DNA of 47,308 nt. It comes from Lachnospiraceae bacterium (GTDB taxonomy: Bacteria; Bacillota; Clostridia; Lachnospirales; Lachnospiraceae). This document shows positions 16,123 through 23,312 of the stretch, in pieces. The stretch's first letter is position 1. Each line of letters starts with the position of its first letter. The stretch lies in the NCBI GenBank assembly GCA_024698485.1, contig JAILRC010000036.1, positions 1 to 47,308 on the forward strand, written 5' to 3'. Both the position numbers and the translations under genes were made by a program. Under the pieces are notes generated by a model. The model saw only the letters and a list, made by a program, of their open reading frames with translations. It had not been told where the DNA came from and ran no database searches.

Positions 16123-17769
16123 TCAGTATAAAACTCCTTCTTTTGCTTTAATGGTGACAGTTCTTTCAAATTCGGTGGATGCGGTAAAGTAAACGGTGAA
16201 ACACTGGGGACTTCTTCCCTCGCTTCCAAACTTGCCCGCAACAAAATCATGATCGTAGAATGCAGGTCCCACTTCGATGGCATGATCACCTCTTGTGGCG
16301 GTGATCATACCGTCCTTGGCGATCATGCATTCCCCTGCAAGACCTTCGATGTTGAAGTGATCGTTAAGTATGGCAGCACCTGCATCAAAAGCCAGTTCAA
16401 GGCGCAAAGGCGCACGGTCCACGCCCTTGGCTGCGATCTTCACTTCCAGACCGTCTTCGATCTCCTTCACCTTAACATTGAAATCTATGCCGGGTGTGTA
16501 GATCTTATCTCTCGTATTGGGGTTGTCCATCTTCCACCAGTCCGTGGTGCCTCTGTACTCTCCGAAGGGAAGATAGTACCAGCCCTGCATGGTCTGCTGC
16601 ATCTCATAGGTATCGCCGTTCTTTACAAGACTTGCGCTCTTGAACGCTCTGTGCTCGCAAAGGCTTGCTCCGATCTTAAGGCTCAGACACAGATCTCCGT
16701 TCTGGAACCATACAAAATTGGTGGCATTGTTGATGATGGTGTAGGACCAGTTGTCTTTTCTTCTTCTTACAATACCCGATTCCTTGTAAAATGCGTCATA
16801 TTCCGTAGGATAACCGCACTCATCAAATTCCAGATCGATGAGGTCGGGATTCAGCATGAAATTGATAAGAAATTCGGGATAATGCTGCATCCTGTCGTTA
16901 AGAGCCATGATGTAATTGGCTGCTCTAAGGAACTTCTCGCTTTTTCTTCTTTTACCCATATAGAGATACTCAAAGTAGTAATCTCTGGGATAGATCTTAA
17001 CACCTCTGTCCTGACGGGTCGAATTGTTGGTGAAAATGGAATCGTCGGGCTCAAGATAGGTCAGCATCATGTTGAGATTTCTCTCGGCACAGTCGATGTA
17101 CTTTTCGTCCCCAAGGATGTCTCCGATGGTGATCATGGCATCGTTGTTGATCCTGTTGTAATTTCCTGCGGAACGCTCGGCATATTCGCCGTCTTCCGTA
17201 CAGTCGATGCCCTCAGCCAGATACTTTTCTGCCCGGTTCTTAAACTTCTCTTCTCCGAAGAGTTTCCAGCATTCAAGCAGATTGGAAGCAATGGCCCATC
17301 TGTGGTTTGGAGTGTGGAAACCGCCCTCCACCATACCGTTGGCCGCTGCATATATGATCTCACGGAGCTTCTCATTAAACACATCTGCGGCGGGAGCATC
17401 CGGATTTTTCAAAACATATTTGTAAAACGGCAGGAGTCTCTTTACACAAAAAGCCGTATCTGGACCGGAAAAGAAATTGCAGTCCACAAGATCGAAAGTT
17501 CCGTTGGGTCTCTGCTCTCTTTTGATGTAATCAAGACCGACGGTGATGGCTTCAAAAAGAGCCGGATCCTTGTAAAGAGTCGAATCCTTGTTCATGTATA
17601 CTGCGGCCATGTTCACAACCCTGTAAATGGAAAACTTGGGCTGAATGACATTTCTTCCGTCGGGAAAACCGCCATATTTTACGGATGACTTGTCCTTGAT
17701 CTGGAACCGTAAGGACTTCTTCGCTCTTCTCTCCGCATCCTTTAAAAGTAACTCATAGTGTCTGCGCAT
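16123..17769 (-). CDS. Alpha/alpha-toroid carbohydrate-active-like protein (possible lyase or hydrolase)
   Basis: A 548-residue cytosolic protein without signal peptide. Residues 1 to about 370 are rich in paired helices with an NHRWAIASNLLECWKLF segment and YAERSAGNYNRINNDA, a pattern like the toroid of polysaccharide lyases of the heparinase II/III type, where an Asn/His pair and a Tyr act in elimination. The last 200 residues are beta-rich (a sandwich). I cannot assign a family with certainty. It may act on imported unsaturated or acidic oligosaccharides, as the protein stays inside the cell. It begins the argF transcript, 15 nt upstream, with AAGAAAGG before the ATG and a promoter at 17869-17897. 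Confidence 0.6.
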   Translation of the reverse strand: MRRHYELLLKDAERRAKKSLRFQIKDKSSVKYGGFPDGRNVIQPKFSIYRVVNMAAVYMNKDSTLYKDPALFEAITVGLDYIKREQRPNGTFDLVDCNFFSGPDTAFCVKRLLPFYKYVLKNPDAPAADVFNEKLREIIYAAANGMVEGGFHTPNHRWAIASNLLECWKLFGEEKFKNRAEKYLAEGIDCTEDGEYAERSAGNYNRINNDAMITIGDILGDEKYIDCAERNLNMMLTYLEPDDSIFTNNSTRQDRGVKIYPRDYYFEYLYMGKRRKSEKFLRAANYIMALNDRMQHYPEFLINFMLNPDLIDLEFDECGYPTEYDAFYKESGIVRRRKDNWSYTIINNATNFVWFQNGDLCLSLKIGASLCEHRAFKSASLVKNGDTYEMQQTMQGWYYLPFGEYRGTTDWWKMDNPNTRDKIYTPGIDFNVKVKEIEDGLEVKIAAKGVDRAPLRLELAFDAGAAILNDHFNIEGLAGECMIAKDGMITATRGDHAIEVGPAFYDHDFVAGKFGSEGRSPQCFTVYFTASTEFERTVTIKAKEGVLY

Positions 17770-17868
17770 ATCTGTTGCCTTTCTTTGTTAAAACATCTCT
17801 TGGGGCGGAAAACTTAAAAGAATGAAACTAAAAAAGGTCATCTGCTTTCCATACCCGACCATACGGGC

Positions 17869-17897
17869 ATTTTAGCATAATAAAGTCAGCTTCTCAA
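17869..17897 (-). promoter_or_regulatory. Predicted promoter of the lyase-like/argF operon
   Basis: TTGAGA (17897-17892), a 17-bp spacer and TAAAAT (17874-17869) on the minus strand, followed at the predicted RNA start by a small CCCG-TATGGT-CGGG hairpin. Confidence 0.6.
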
Positions 17898-17916
17898 TAA
17901 CAAAAATATAAAAAAG

Positions 17917-17945
17917 TTGTGTTATTCACGGAATTATTGTAAAAT
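17917..17945 (+). promoter_or_regulatory. Predicted promoter of the PilZ gene
   Basis: TTGTGT (17917-17922), a 17-bp spacer and TAAAAT (17940-17945). A short hairpin (ATCAGT/ACTGAT) lies in the leader just before the ribosome site. Confidence 0.5.
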
Positions 17946-17986
17946 TAGGTGGTTGATAATCAGTGAAAACTGATAGGGAGGGAGAC

Positions 17987-18652
17987 ATGGAAATATCGGA
18001 TTTTACACCCGGACAGCAGGTAAAACTTGATATTCGTGCCAATAATACCAAAGGAAGCTTCGATGCGACCGTTGCATTGACCTACAAGAACATTCTGCTT
18101 TTGGAGCCCATAGTGGTAGACGGAAGACTGGTGGGATTTCCTCAGGATTACACCGCCACTCTTACGGTGATCGTAAAAGATGTCTGCTACGTTTGGGATG
18201 ACATCAAAGTTCAGGCCATATCTTTCAAAGGCCGCCATTTTCATGCCATCGAGCTTTTCGGTGAAGCCGAATCAAAGAACCGCAGGAACAATTTCCGCGT
18301 TCCCATCGGAGAAGAAATGTCGGTGGTCTATTTCACCGAGGAAGGTCCCAGACCCCATCGTGCTCTTATCAAGGACATCAGCGTCACGGGTTTTGCCTTC
18401 ATTTCCAAAGAAGAATTTGACATCGGCAGAATGGTGCGTCTCAACATCGTTCTTCCCGACAAAACGCCTCTGGGCCTCAGTGCCAAGATCGTAAGAAGTC
18501 AGCCCGGCGCCAGACCCTCCGAGAAGATCTACGGCTGCCGTTTTTCCGATAAGAACCAGAAGCTTTCCAATTTCCTTATGCAGATTCAGAGAGACAAGCA
18601 AAAGAAGAAGTTCGGTCTCGGAACCTTTACCGGCGGAAAGCGTCAGAACTGA
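17987..18652 (+). CDS. PilZ-domain c-di-GMP receptor (YcgR-like)
   Basis: A 221-residue protein with an N-terminal YcgR-N/PilZN-like beta domain (about 1-92) and a C-terminal PilZ domain. The c-di-GMP-binding residues are all visible: RRNNFR at 99-104 (RxxxR) and DISVTG at 130-135 (DxSxxG). By analogy with YcgR/DgrA it would slow flagellar rotation or adjust another surface machine when c-di-GMP is high. The start ATG at 17987 follows AGGGAGGGAG; the upstream GTG at 17963 has no ribosome site. Its last 10 bases overlap the 3' end of the convergent ABC gene. Confidence 0.93.
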   Translation: MEISDFTPGQQVKLDIRANNTKGSFDATVALTYKNILLLEPIVVDGRLVGFPQDYTATLTVIVKDVCYVWDDIKVQAISFKGRHFHAIELFGEAESKNRRNNFRVPIGEEMSVVYFTEEGPRPHRALIKDISVTGFAFISKEEFDIGRMVRLNIVLPDKTPLGLSAKIVRSQPGARPSEKIYGCRFSDKNQKLSNFLMQIQRDKQKKKFGLGTFTGGKRQN

Positions 18653-20391
18653 CTGTAATACAATTCGCTGTAGAAGCCCTTTTTAGCCATGAGTTCCACA
18701 TGGTTACCCATTTCAACAACATTACCGCTCTTCATTACAAGGATCACATCGGCACTTTGAATGGTAGAAAGTCTGTGAGCCACCACAAAGCTGGTCCTGC
18801 CTTCCATCATAGCATTGAAAGCCTTCTGTATCCTTATCTCGGTTCTGGTGTCTATGGAAGAGGTTGCTTCGTCCAGTATCAATATGGGCGGAGTCTTGAG
18901 CATCACTCTTGCAATACATATGAGCTGCTTCTGCCCCTGGGAGAGTTCGTCGCCGTTTTCACTCAAAACGGTATCGAAGCCTGCGGGCAGTCTTTTTATG
19001 AAACTCAAGGCATGAGCCTTTCTTGCCGCTTCTTCTATCTCAGCATCCGTCGCATCGGGAGAATTGAGTGCTATGTTCTCTCTCACCGTTCCGTGTCTCA
19101 GCCAGGTGTCCTGCAGCACCATTGCCACATTCTTTCTCAGCTGTTCTCTTGACATTTCACGTATATCATTTCCCCTGAGCTTGATGCTTCCGGCCTTCAC
19201 ATCATAAAATCTCATAAGAAGATTTATGAGCGTGGTCTTTCCGCAGCCTGTGGGGCCCACTATGGCTATCTTCTGTCCCTCTTTCACCTTGAGATTAAAA
19301 TCGGTGATCAGGGGCTTTTCCGGTACATAGGAAAAGCTTACATGATCGATGTCCACCACATATTCCGTGTTTTCGTCTTCCTTAAGTTCAACGCTTTCTT
19401 TATCTTCCAGTTCCTTTTCGTCAAGGAATTCAAACACGCGGGTTGCGCATGCAAAGGCATTCTGGAATTCCGTAATGACTCCCGAGATCTCGTTAAAGGG
19501 CTTGGTGTACTTTCCGGCATATGCAAGAAATGCGGACAATCCGCCTATGGAAATACCGCCGTTCACTGCGGAGATCGCGCCGAACACGCCCACTCCCGCA
19601 TAGACCAGACTGTTTACAAATCTGGTGCAGGGATTCACAAGGGATGAGTAAAAGATAGCCCTTAAGGAGTACTTTGCCATGCGGCCGTTGATCTCATCAA
19701 ACTTTTCCTGAACAGCCTCCGACATTCCGTAGGCATTTATGGCCTTCTGGTTTTCAATGTTCTCATTGATAAAAGCAGTCTGCTCTCCTCTTGTTCCGGA
19801 CTGTTTTTGGAACATGGAGTAACTGTGCTTTGCTATGAATGCGGACACAAAAAGGGAAAGAGGCGTCACCACCACTACCACCGCAGTGATCAGGGGATTC
19901 AGTCTCAGCATGAACACCAGGGTCATGAGAATGGTCAGCACTCCCGTAAAGAGGTTTGTGAAGCCCATGAGAAGACCGTCGGAAACCTGTTCTATGTCAT
20001 TGGTGATCCTGCTCAGGATGTCTCCGTGGGCATGAGAATCAAAATAACTCACGGGAAGACGGTTCATCTTTCTGAAAGCATCATTTCTGATGTCCAGTCC
20101 CACTTTATAGGCAGTACGGTTGTTGCAAACGCTGAGCAGCCACTGCGAAGACGCAGCAACAGCCACGCATATGCCCAGTTTCACAAGGACCGCCGTCACG
20201 GCACCCAAATCCGTGAGGCCGTTTTCAAAACAAAGGTCGATCACATCTCCGGTAAGAACGGGGATGTAGAGGGTAAGCACCACATATGCCGCAGCCAGCA
20301 AAACAGAGAGTGCCACGAAGAAGATATGTCGCCCGATGTAATGATAGAGTTTTTTTGTTGTATATCTATTGTTCTTTTGTACAGCTTTCAT
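18643..20391 (-). CDS. ABC exporter half with consensus ATP site (permease-ATPase)
   Basis: A 582-residue fused permease-ATPase, one half of a heterodimeric type IV exporter of the TM287/288 or BmrCD kind. Six TM segments fill residues 20 to about 310. The ATPase domain has Walker A (GPTGCGKTTL), Q-loop (MVLQDTWL), a signature written LSQGQKQ, Walker B with catalytic Glu (ILILDEATSSID) and the H-loop His (VAHRLST). It is therefore the catalytically complete half, like TM288, apart from Gln in place of the first Gly of LSGGQ. It overlaps the preceding ATPase gene by 26 nt. Substrate is unknown; relatives expel drugs, lipids or peptides. Confidence 0.93.
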   Translation of the reverse strand: MKAVQKNNRYTTKKLYHYIGRHIFFVALSVLLAAAYVVLTLYIPVLTGDVIDLCFENGLTDLGAVTAVLVKLGICVAVAASSQWLLSVCNNRTAYKVGLDIRNDAFRKMNRLPVSYFDSHAHGDILSRITNDIEQVSDGLLMGFTNLFTGVLTILMTLVFMLRLNPLITAVVVVVTPLSLFVSAFIAKHSYSMFQKQSGTRGEQTAFINENIENQKAINAYGMSEAVQEKFDEINGRMAKYSLRAIFYSSLVNPCTRFVNSLVYAGVGVFGAISAVNGGISIGGLSAFLAYAGKYTKPFNEISGVITEFQNAFACATRVFEFLDEKELEDKESVELKEDENTEYVVDIDHVSFSYVPEKPLITDFNLKVKEGQKIAIVGPTGCGKTTLINLLMRFYDVKAGSIKLRGNDIREMSREQLRKNVAMVLQDTWLRHGTVRENIALNSPDATDAEIEEAARKAHALSFIKRLPAGFDTVLSENGDELSQGQKQLICIARVMLKTPPILILDEATSSIDTRTEIRIQKAFNAMMEGRTSFVVAHRLSTIQSADVILVMKSGNVVEMGNHVELMAKKGFYSELYYSQF

Positions 20392-21106
20392 ATATTTCCC
20401 TGTAAACAGAATTTGTTTCCAAAAGTTCCTCGTGTTTTCCTATGCCTGCGACGCGGCCGTCTTCCAGAACTATGATCTTGTCCGCATGGAGCACGGAGGC
20501 GGTGCGCTGAGAAACAATGAACACCGTCATATCTCCAAGTTTCCCCACTGCTTCACGAAGGCGTCTGTCCGTGGCATAGTCCAGTGCCGAAGACGAATCG
20601 TCCAGCACCAGGATCTCCGGACGTCTCACAAGGGCTCTTGCAATCATCAGTCTTTGCTTCTGTCCTCCGGAAAGATTGGTGCCCTTTTCAGAAACCTTCT
20701 CATCAAGACCTGCGGGCTTGTCCATTACAAAATCCAGTCCCTGAGCGATCCGTAGTGCTTCCTTTATCTCATCATCCGTAGCATCGGGCTTTCCGAAAGC
20801 AACATTGTCCCTGATGGTCCCCTTGAACATATAATAGTGCTGGAAGCAAAAGCCCACCTTTTTCTTCAGTTCGTCGGGATCGTAGTCTGCAACGTTTTTT
20901 CCGTCAACCAGCACTTCGCCCCGGGCCGTGGGATAGAAACCGGGGATCAGGCTCACAAGCGTGGTCTTTCCGCAGCCGGTACTTCCGATGATGCCCACGG
21001 TCTCGCCTTTTTCCGCGGTGAAAGAAATGTCTTCCAGCGAGTAATCTCCCGCTCCGGCATATTTCATATCTACATTTTTAATTTCAACGCTTTTCACCGA
21101 TCTCAA
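20366..21106 (-). CDS. Stand-alone ATPase domain of the degenerate ABC half
   Basis: A 246-residue nucleotide-binding domain with Walker A (GSTGCGKTTL), canonical LSGGQKQR signature and Walker B LVLDDSSSALD in which the catalytic Glu is Asp. The H-loop His is replaced by Gln (VSQRTAS). These two changes, and the ending VYREIYES, match the degenerate half (TM287-like) of heterodimeric exporters, where the domain is normally fused to its permease. Here the permease is a separate gene ending inside this one (23-nt overlap, other frame). The frame begins with TTG at 21106; GTG at 21097 is an alternative. A GGGAGG lies at 21115-21110, 3 nt from the TTG and 12 from the GTG. Confidence 0.88.
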   Translation of the reverse strand: MRSVKSVEIKNVDMKYAGAGDYSLEDISFTAEKGETVGIIGSTGCGKTTLVSLIPGFYPTARGEVLVDGKNVADYDPDELKKKVGFCFQHYYMFKGTIRDNVAFGKPDATDDEIKEALRIAQGLDFVMDKPAGLDEKVSEKGTNLSGGQKQRLMIARALVRRPEILVLDDSSSALDYATDRRLREAVGKLGDMTVFIVSQRTASVLHADKIIVLEDGRVAGIGKHEELLETNSVYREIYESCTKEQ

Positions 21107-22034
21107 ACACCTCCCGTATTCTCTTTGCGGAAGCCAGCGCTTTCGTCAAAAGTATGACCAGATCGGCTAGCTTGATGAGTTCCACCAGTATCTGGGAAAG
21201 ATAATTGACAATGGCAATGAGATTCCCCTTTTCGAGGGCTCCCAGGTTCACCTCCACGGAACCGTTGTAAAGGATGGCTATGAGGGTCGCATTGACAATG
21301 ACAAAGGTGATGGGATTTAAAAGGGAAGAGATCTTCGAGGAAGAAACGGCTCTTGAAGCATAGTTCTCCGTTTCCTCACGAAATCTCTTTTCTTCTTTTT
21401 TCTGCATATTGAAGGCACGTATGACCCTGAGACCGTCAAGGTTCTCTCCCGCCGTCAGAAGGCTCTTGTCCAGTGCTTTTTGCACTTTGGCATATAAAGG
21501 CACCGTACCAAGCATGATGCCAAAGACTATGACAGAAAGAACGGGAATGGCCACCACAAAGTACAAGGCACTCTTGGGATCGATGGTATAGGCCATTATA
21601 GCAGCTCCGAAAACTATGAAAGGAGATCTCAAAAAGAGCCTAAGTGTCATATTTATGCCCGTCTGGAGTTTGTCGGCATCGGCAGTCATACGGTTTATCA
21701 ATGTGGCATTTCCCACAGTGTCAAGTTCCGAAAAACTAAGGGTCTGGATGTGCCGGAACAGTTCCGATTTAAGGTCTTTCGAAAAACCCACCGCAGTCTT
21801 GGCCGCAAAGAACTGAGCGGTAAGGGACATGATAAGCCCCGCAGCACCGAGCCCCACAAGGATGAGGCCATGCTGCCATATGTACGTCTTGTCTCCGTTT
21901 TTGATCCCCACGTTGATGATGTCTGCCATTACAAGAGGCACAAAAAGTTCCAGTATCGCTTCAAACATTTTGAAAAGCGGTGCCGGAACAGCTACTTTTA
22001 TATAAGGTTTAAAAAATCGCATAAGTTTACTCAT
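21084..22034 (-). CDS. Stand-alone permease domain of the degenerate ABC half
   Basis: A 316-residue six-TM permease with the coupling and intracellular-loop features of exporter TMDs (DTVGNATLINRMTADADKLQ; NLDGLRVIRAFNMQKKEEKRF) and the closing ASAKRIREVFEIGEKR. In fused relatives about 20-25 linker residues then lead into the ATPase domain. Here a TGA stops the frame and the ATPase begins in an overlapping frame with almost no linker. The ATG at 22034 has no ribosome site, and a near-perfect promoter ends 7 nt before it, so the mRNA is probably leaderless. The longer frame to 22307 runs through the promoter and is rejected. It heads the three-gene exporter operon. Confidence 0.88.
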   Translation of the reverse strand: MSKLMRFFKPYIKVAVPAPLFKMFEAILELFVPLVMADIINVGIKNGDKTYIWQHGLILVGLGAAGLIMSLTAQFFAAKTAVGFSKDLKSELFRHIQTLSFSELDTVGNATLINRMTADADKLQTGINMTLRLFLRSPFIVFGAAIMAYTIDPKSALYFVVAIPVLSVIVFGIMLGTVPLYAKVQKALDKSLLTAGENLDGLRVIRAFNMQKKEEKRFREETENYASRAVSSSKISSLLNPITFVIVNATLIAILYNGSVEVNLGALEKGNLIAIVNYLSQILVELIKLADLVILLTKALASAKRIREVFEIGEKR

Positions 22035-22041
22035 GGGCACA

Positions 22042-22070
22042 ATTATACGATTATCCCATCTTTTTGTAAA
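22042..22070 (-). promoter_or_regulatory. Promoter of the ABC operon, leaderless configuration
   Basis: TTTACA (22070-22065), a 17-bp spacer and a perfect TATAAT (22047-22042). The 7 bases TGTGCCC then lead straight to the ATG at 22034, so RNA would start at or next to the start codon. Confidence 0.8.
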
Positions 22071-22159
22071 GCCGCAACTGTGGGTGCACTGAGGCCAAAA
22101 AGACACAGAAACGATTTTTAGTGGCTTTTTGCAAAAAAATATTATATAATTTCCTTTAC

Positions 22160-22190
22160 GGTCTGTGTCCGTCGGACAGCCGGACAGACC
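22160..22190 (+). promoter_or_regulatory. Imperfect hairpin in the psuG leader
   Basis: GGTCTG and CAGACC, then TCCG and CGGA, pair with a 2-nt bulge. The segment includes the palindrome GTCCGTCGGAC. It lies just downstream of a TATAAT at 22145-22150 (weak -35) and could be an operator or leader structure. Confidence 0.35.
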
Positions 22191-22215
22191 CATCATCAAC
22201 AAAACGGAGAAGAGA

Positions 22216-23139
22216 ATGAACATCGAAAAATATCTTGAGATCGCCCCTGAAGTAAAAGAGGCGCTAAAAAACAACCGTCCCGTGGTGGCTCTGGAATCCA
22301 CCATCATCTCTCACGGCATGCCCTATCCCCAGAACGTGGAGACAGCCCTGAACGTGGAGCAGATCATCCGTGACAACGGCGCAGTTCCCTGCACCTGTGC
22401 CATCATAGGCGGAAAACTGAAAGCAGGTCTTTCAAAAGACGAGATCGAGATCCTGGGTAAAGGCGGAAGCGCTATCCCCAAGGCTTCCAGACGTGATCTC
22501 CCGGTTCTCCTTGCAAAAGGCTCCAACGGAGCCACCACCGTAACCACCACAATGATGATCGCATCTCTTGCGGGAGTTAAGATCTTCGCCACCGGAGGTA
22601 TCGGCGGAGTTCATCGCGGAGCAGAAAAGACCATGGACATTTCCGCAGATCTGGAAGAGCTTTCCATGACACGTGTAATGGTCATCTGTGCAGGAGCAAA
22701 ATCCATTCTGGATCTGGGGCTCACACTGGAATATCTTGAGACCAAGGGTGTCACCGTCATCGGCTACAAGACAGCCGAGCTTCCCGCCTTCTATACAAGA
22801 AGGAGCGGATTCGGTGTGGATTACCGTATAGACAGCCCCGAAGATCTTGCTAAAGTCTTCAAAGTCAAGGAGGATCTGGATCTTAAGGGTGGCATGCTGG
22901 TCACAAATCCCATTCCCGAGCAGTACTCCATGGATCCCGACGTGATCAACACCGCCATAGACAAGGCCGTTAAGGAATGCAACGATCTCGGCATCAAGGG
23001 AAAAGAGACTACTCCTTTCCTTCTCGCAAAGATAAAGGATATCACCGGAGGCGACTCTCTGGCATCCAACATCCAGCTGGTGTACAACAACGCAAAACTT
23101 GCCGCTCTCACCGCTGCGGAACTTTGCAGACTGGCATGA
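22216..23139 (+). CDS. psuG: Pseudouridine-5'-phosphate glycosidase
   Basis: Splits pseudouridine 5'-phosphate into uracil and ribose 5-phosphate, recycling pseudouridine from RNA breakdown; the enzyme is Mn2+-dependent. The 307-residue protein starts near EVKEAL and has the family hallmarks VALESTIISHGMPYPQN, the AIIGGKLKAGL strand, GGSAIPKASRRDLP, TTVTTTMMIA, FATGGIGGVHRGAE and CAGAKSILDL with the catalytic Lys. GGAGAAGAG precedes the ATG at 22216, which fits the family start better than the frame opening at 22165. No pseudouridine kinase (psuK) or transporter is adjacent, so the substrate must be supplied from elsewhere. Divergent from the ABC operon. Confidence 0.96.
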   Translation: MNIEKYLEIAPEVKEALKNNRPVVALESTIISHGMPYPQNVETALNVEQIIRDNGAVPCTCAIIGGKLKAGLSKDEIEILGKGGSAIPKASRRDLPVLLAKGSNGATTVTTTMMIASLAGVKIFATGGIGGVHRGAEKTMDISADLEELSMTRVMVICAGAKSILDLGLTLEYLETKGVTVIGYKTAELPAFYTRRSGFGVDYRIDSPEDLAKVFKVKEDLDLKGGMLVTNPIPEQYSMDPDVINTAIDKAVKECNDLGIKGKETTPFLLAKIKDITGGDSLASNIQLVYNNAKLAALTAAELCRLA

Positions 23140-23146
23140 TCCAAAA

Positions 23147-23255
23147 ATCGAGTAGGCTGACTCCTACTCGATTCGACGGGTCATCTCGCGTACGAAGTCC
23201 GCTCAATGACCGTTCACTCAGCCCTCGTCCAGCAAGCGAGCTTGCTGCCGAGGGC
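23147..23255. repeat. Three consecutive hairpins after psuG
   Basis: A 10-bp inverted repeat ATCGAGTAGG/CCTACTCGAT (23147-23172) is followed by GGTCAT/ATGACC and then a nested hairpin with GCCCTCG/CGAGGGC outside and AGCAAG/CTTGCT inside (23221-23255). The first has no T-run and so is not a normal terminator. The block may be a structured intergenic repeat or an RNA element. Confidence 0.6.
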
Positions 23256-23269
23256 ATTCGCTTATCGCA

Positions 23270-23312
23270 CAAAAAACGGGACGTGACGTTTATCACGTCC
23301 CAATATTTTTTT
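23270..23312. terminator. Bidirectional terminator between psuG and the hybrid kinase
   Basis: GGGACGTGA and TCACGTCCC (23278-23301) form a 9-bp stem, with T-runs on both strands (AATATTTTTTT on plus, GTTTTTT on minus). Confidence 0.88.

Noticed and set aside
16249..17688. 479-codon plus-strand frame opposite the lyase-like gene
   Set aside because: Long but antisense to a gene with a promoter, ribosome site and operon partners; its translation has no domain pattern.
22145..22150. Strong promoter for psuG
   Set aside because: TATAAT is perfect, but no acceptable -35 at 16-18 bp was found, so it is mentioned only with the leader hairpin.
22035..22307. Upstream extension of the ABC permease frame
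   Set aside because: It would include the promoter and part of the divergent psuG gene, and the added residues do not resemble a transporter.
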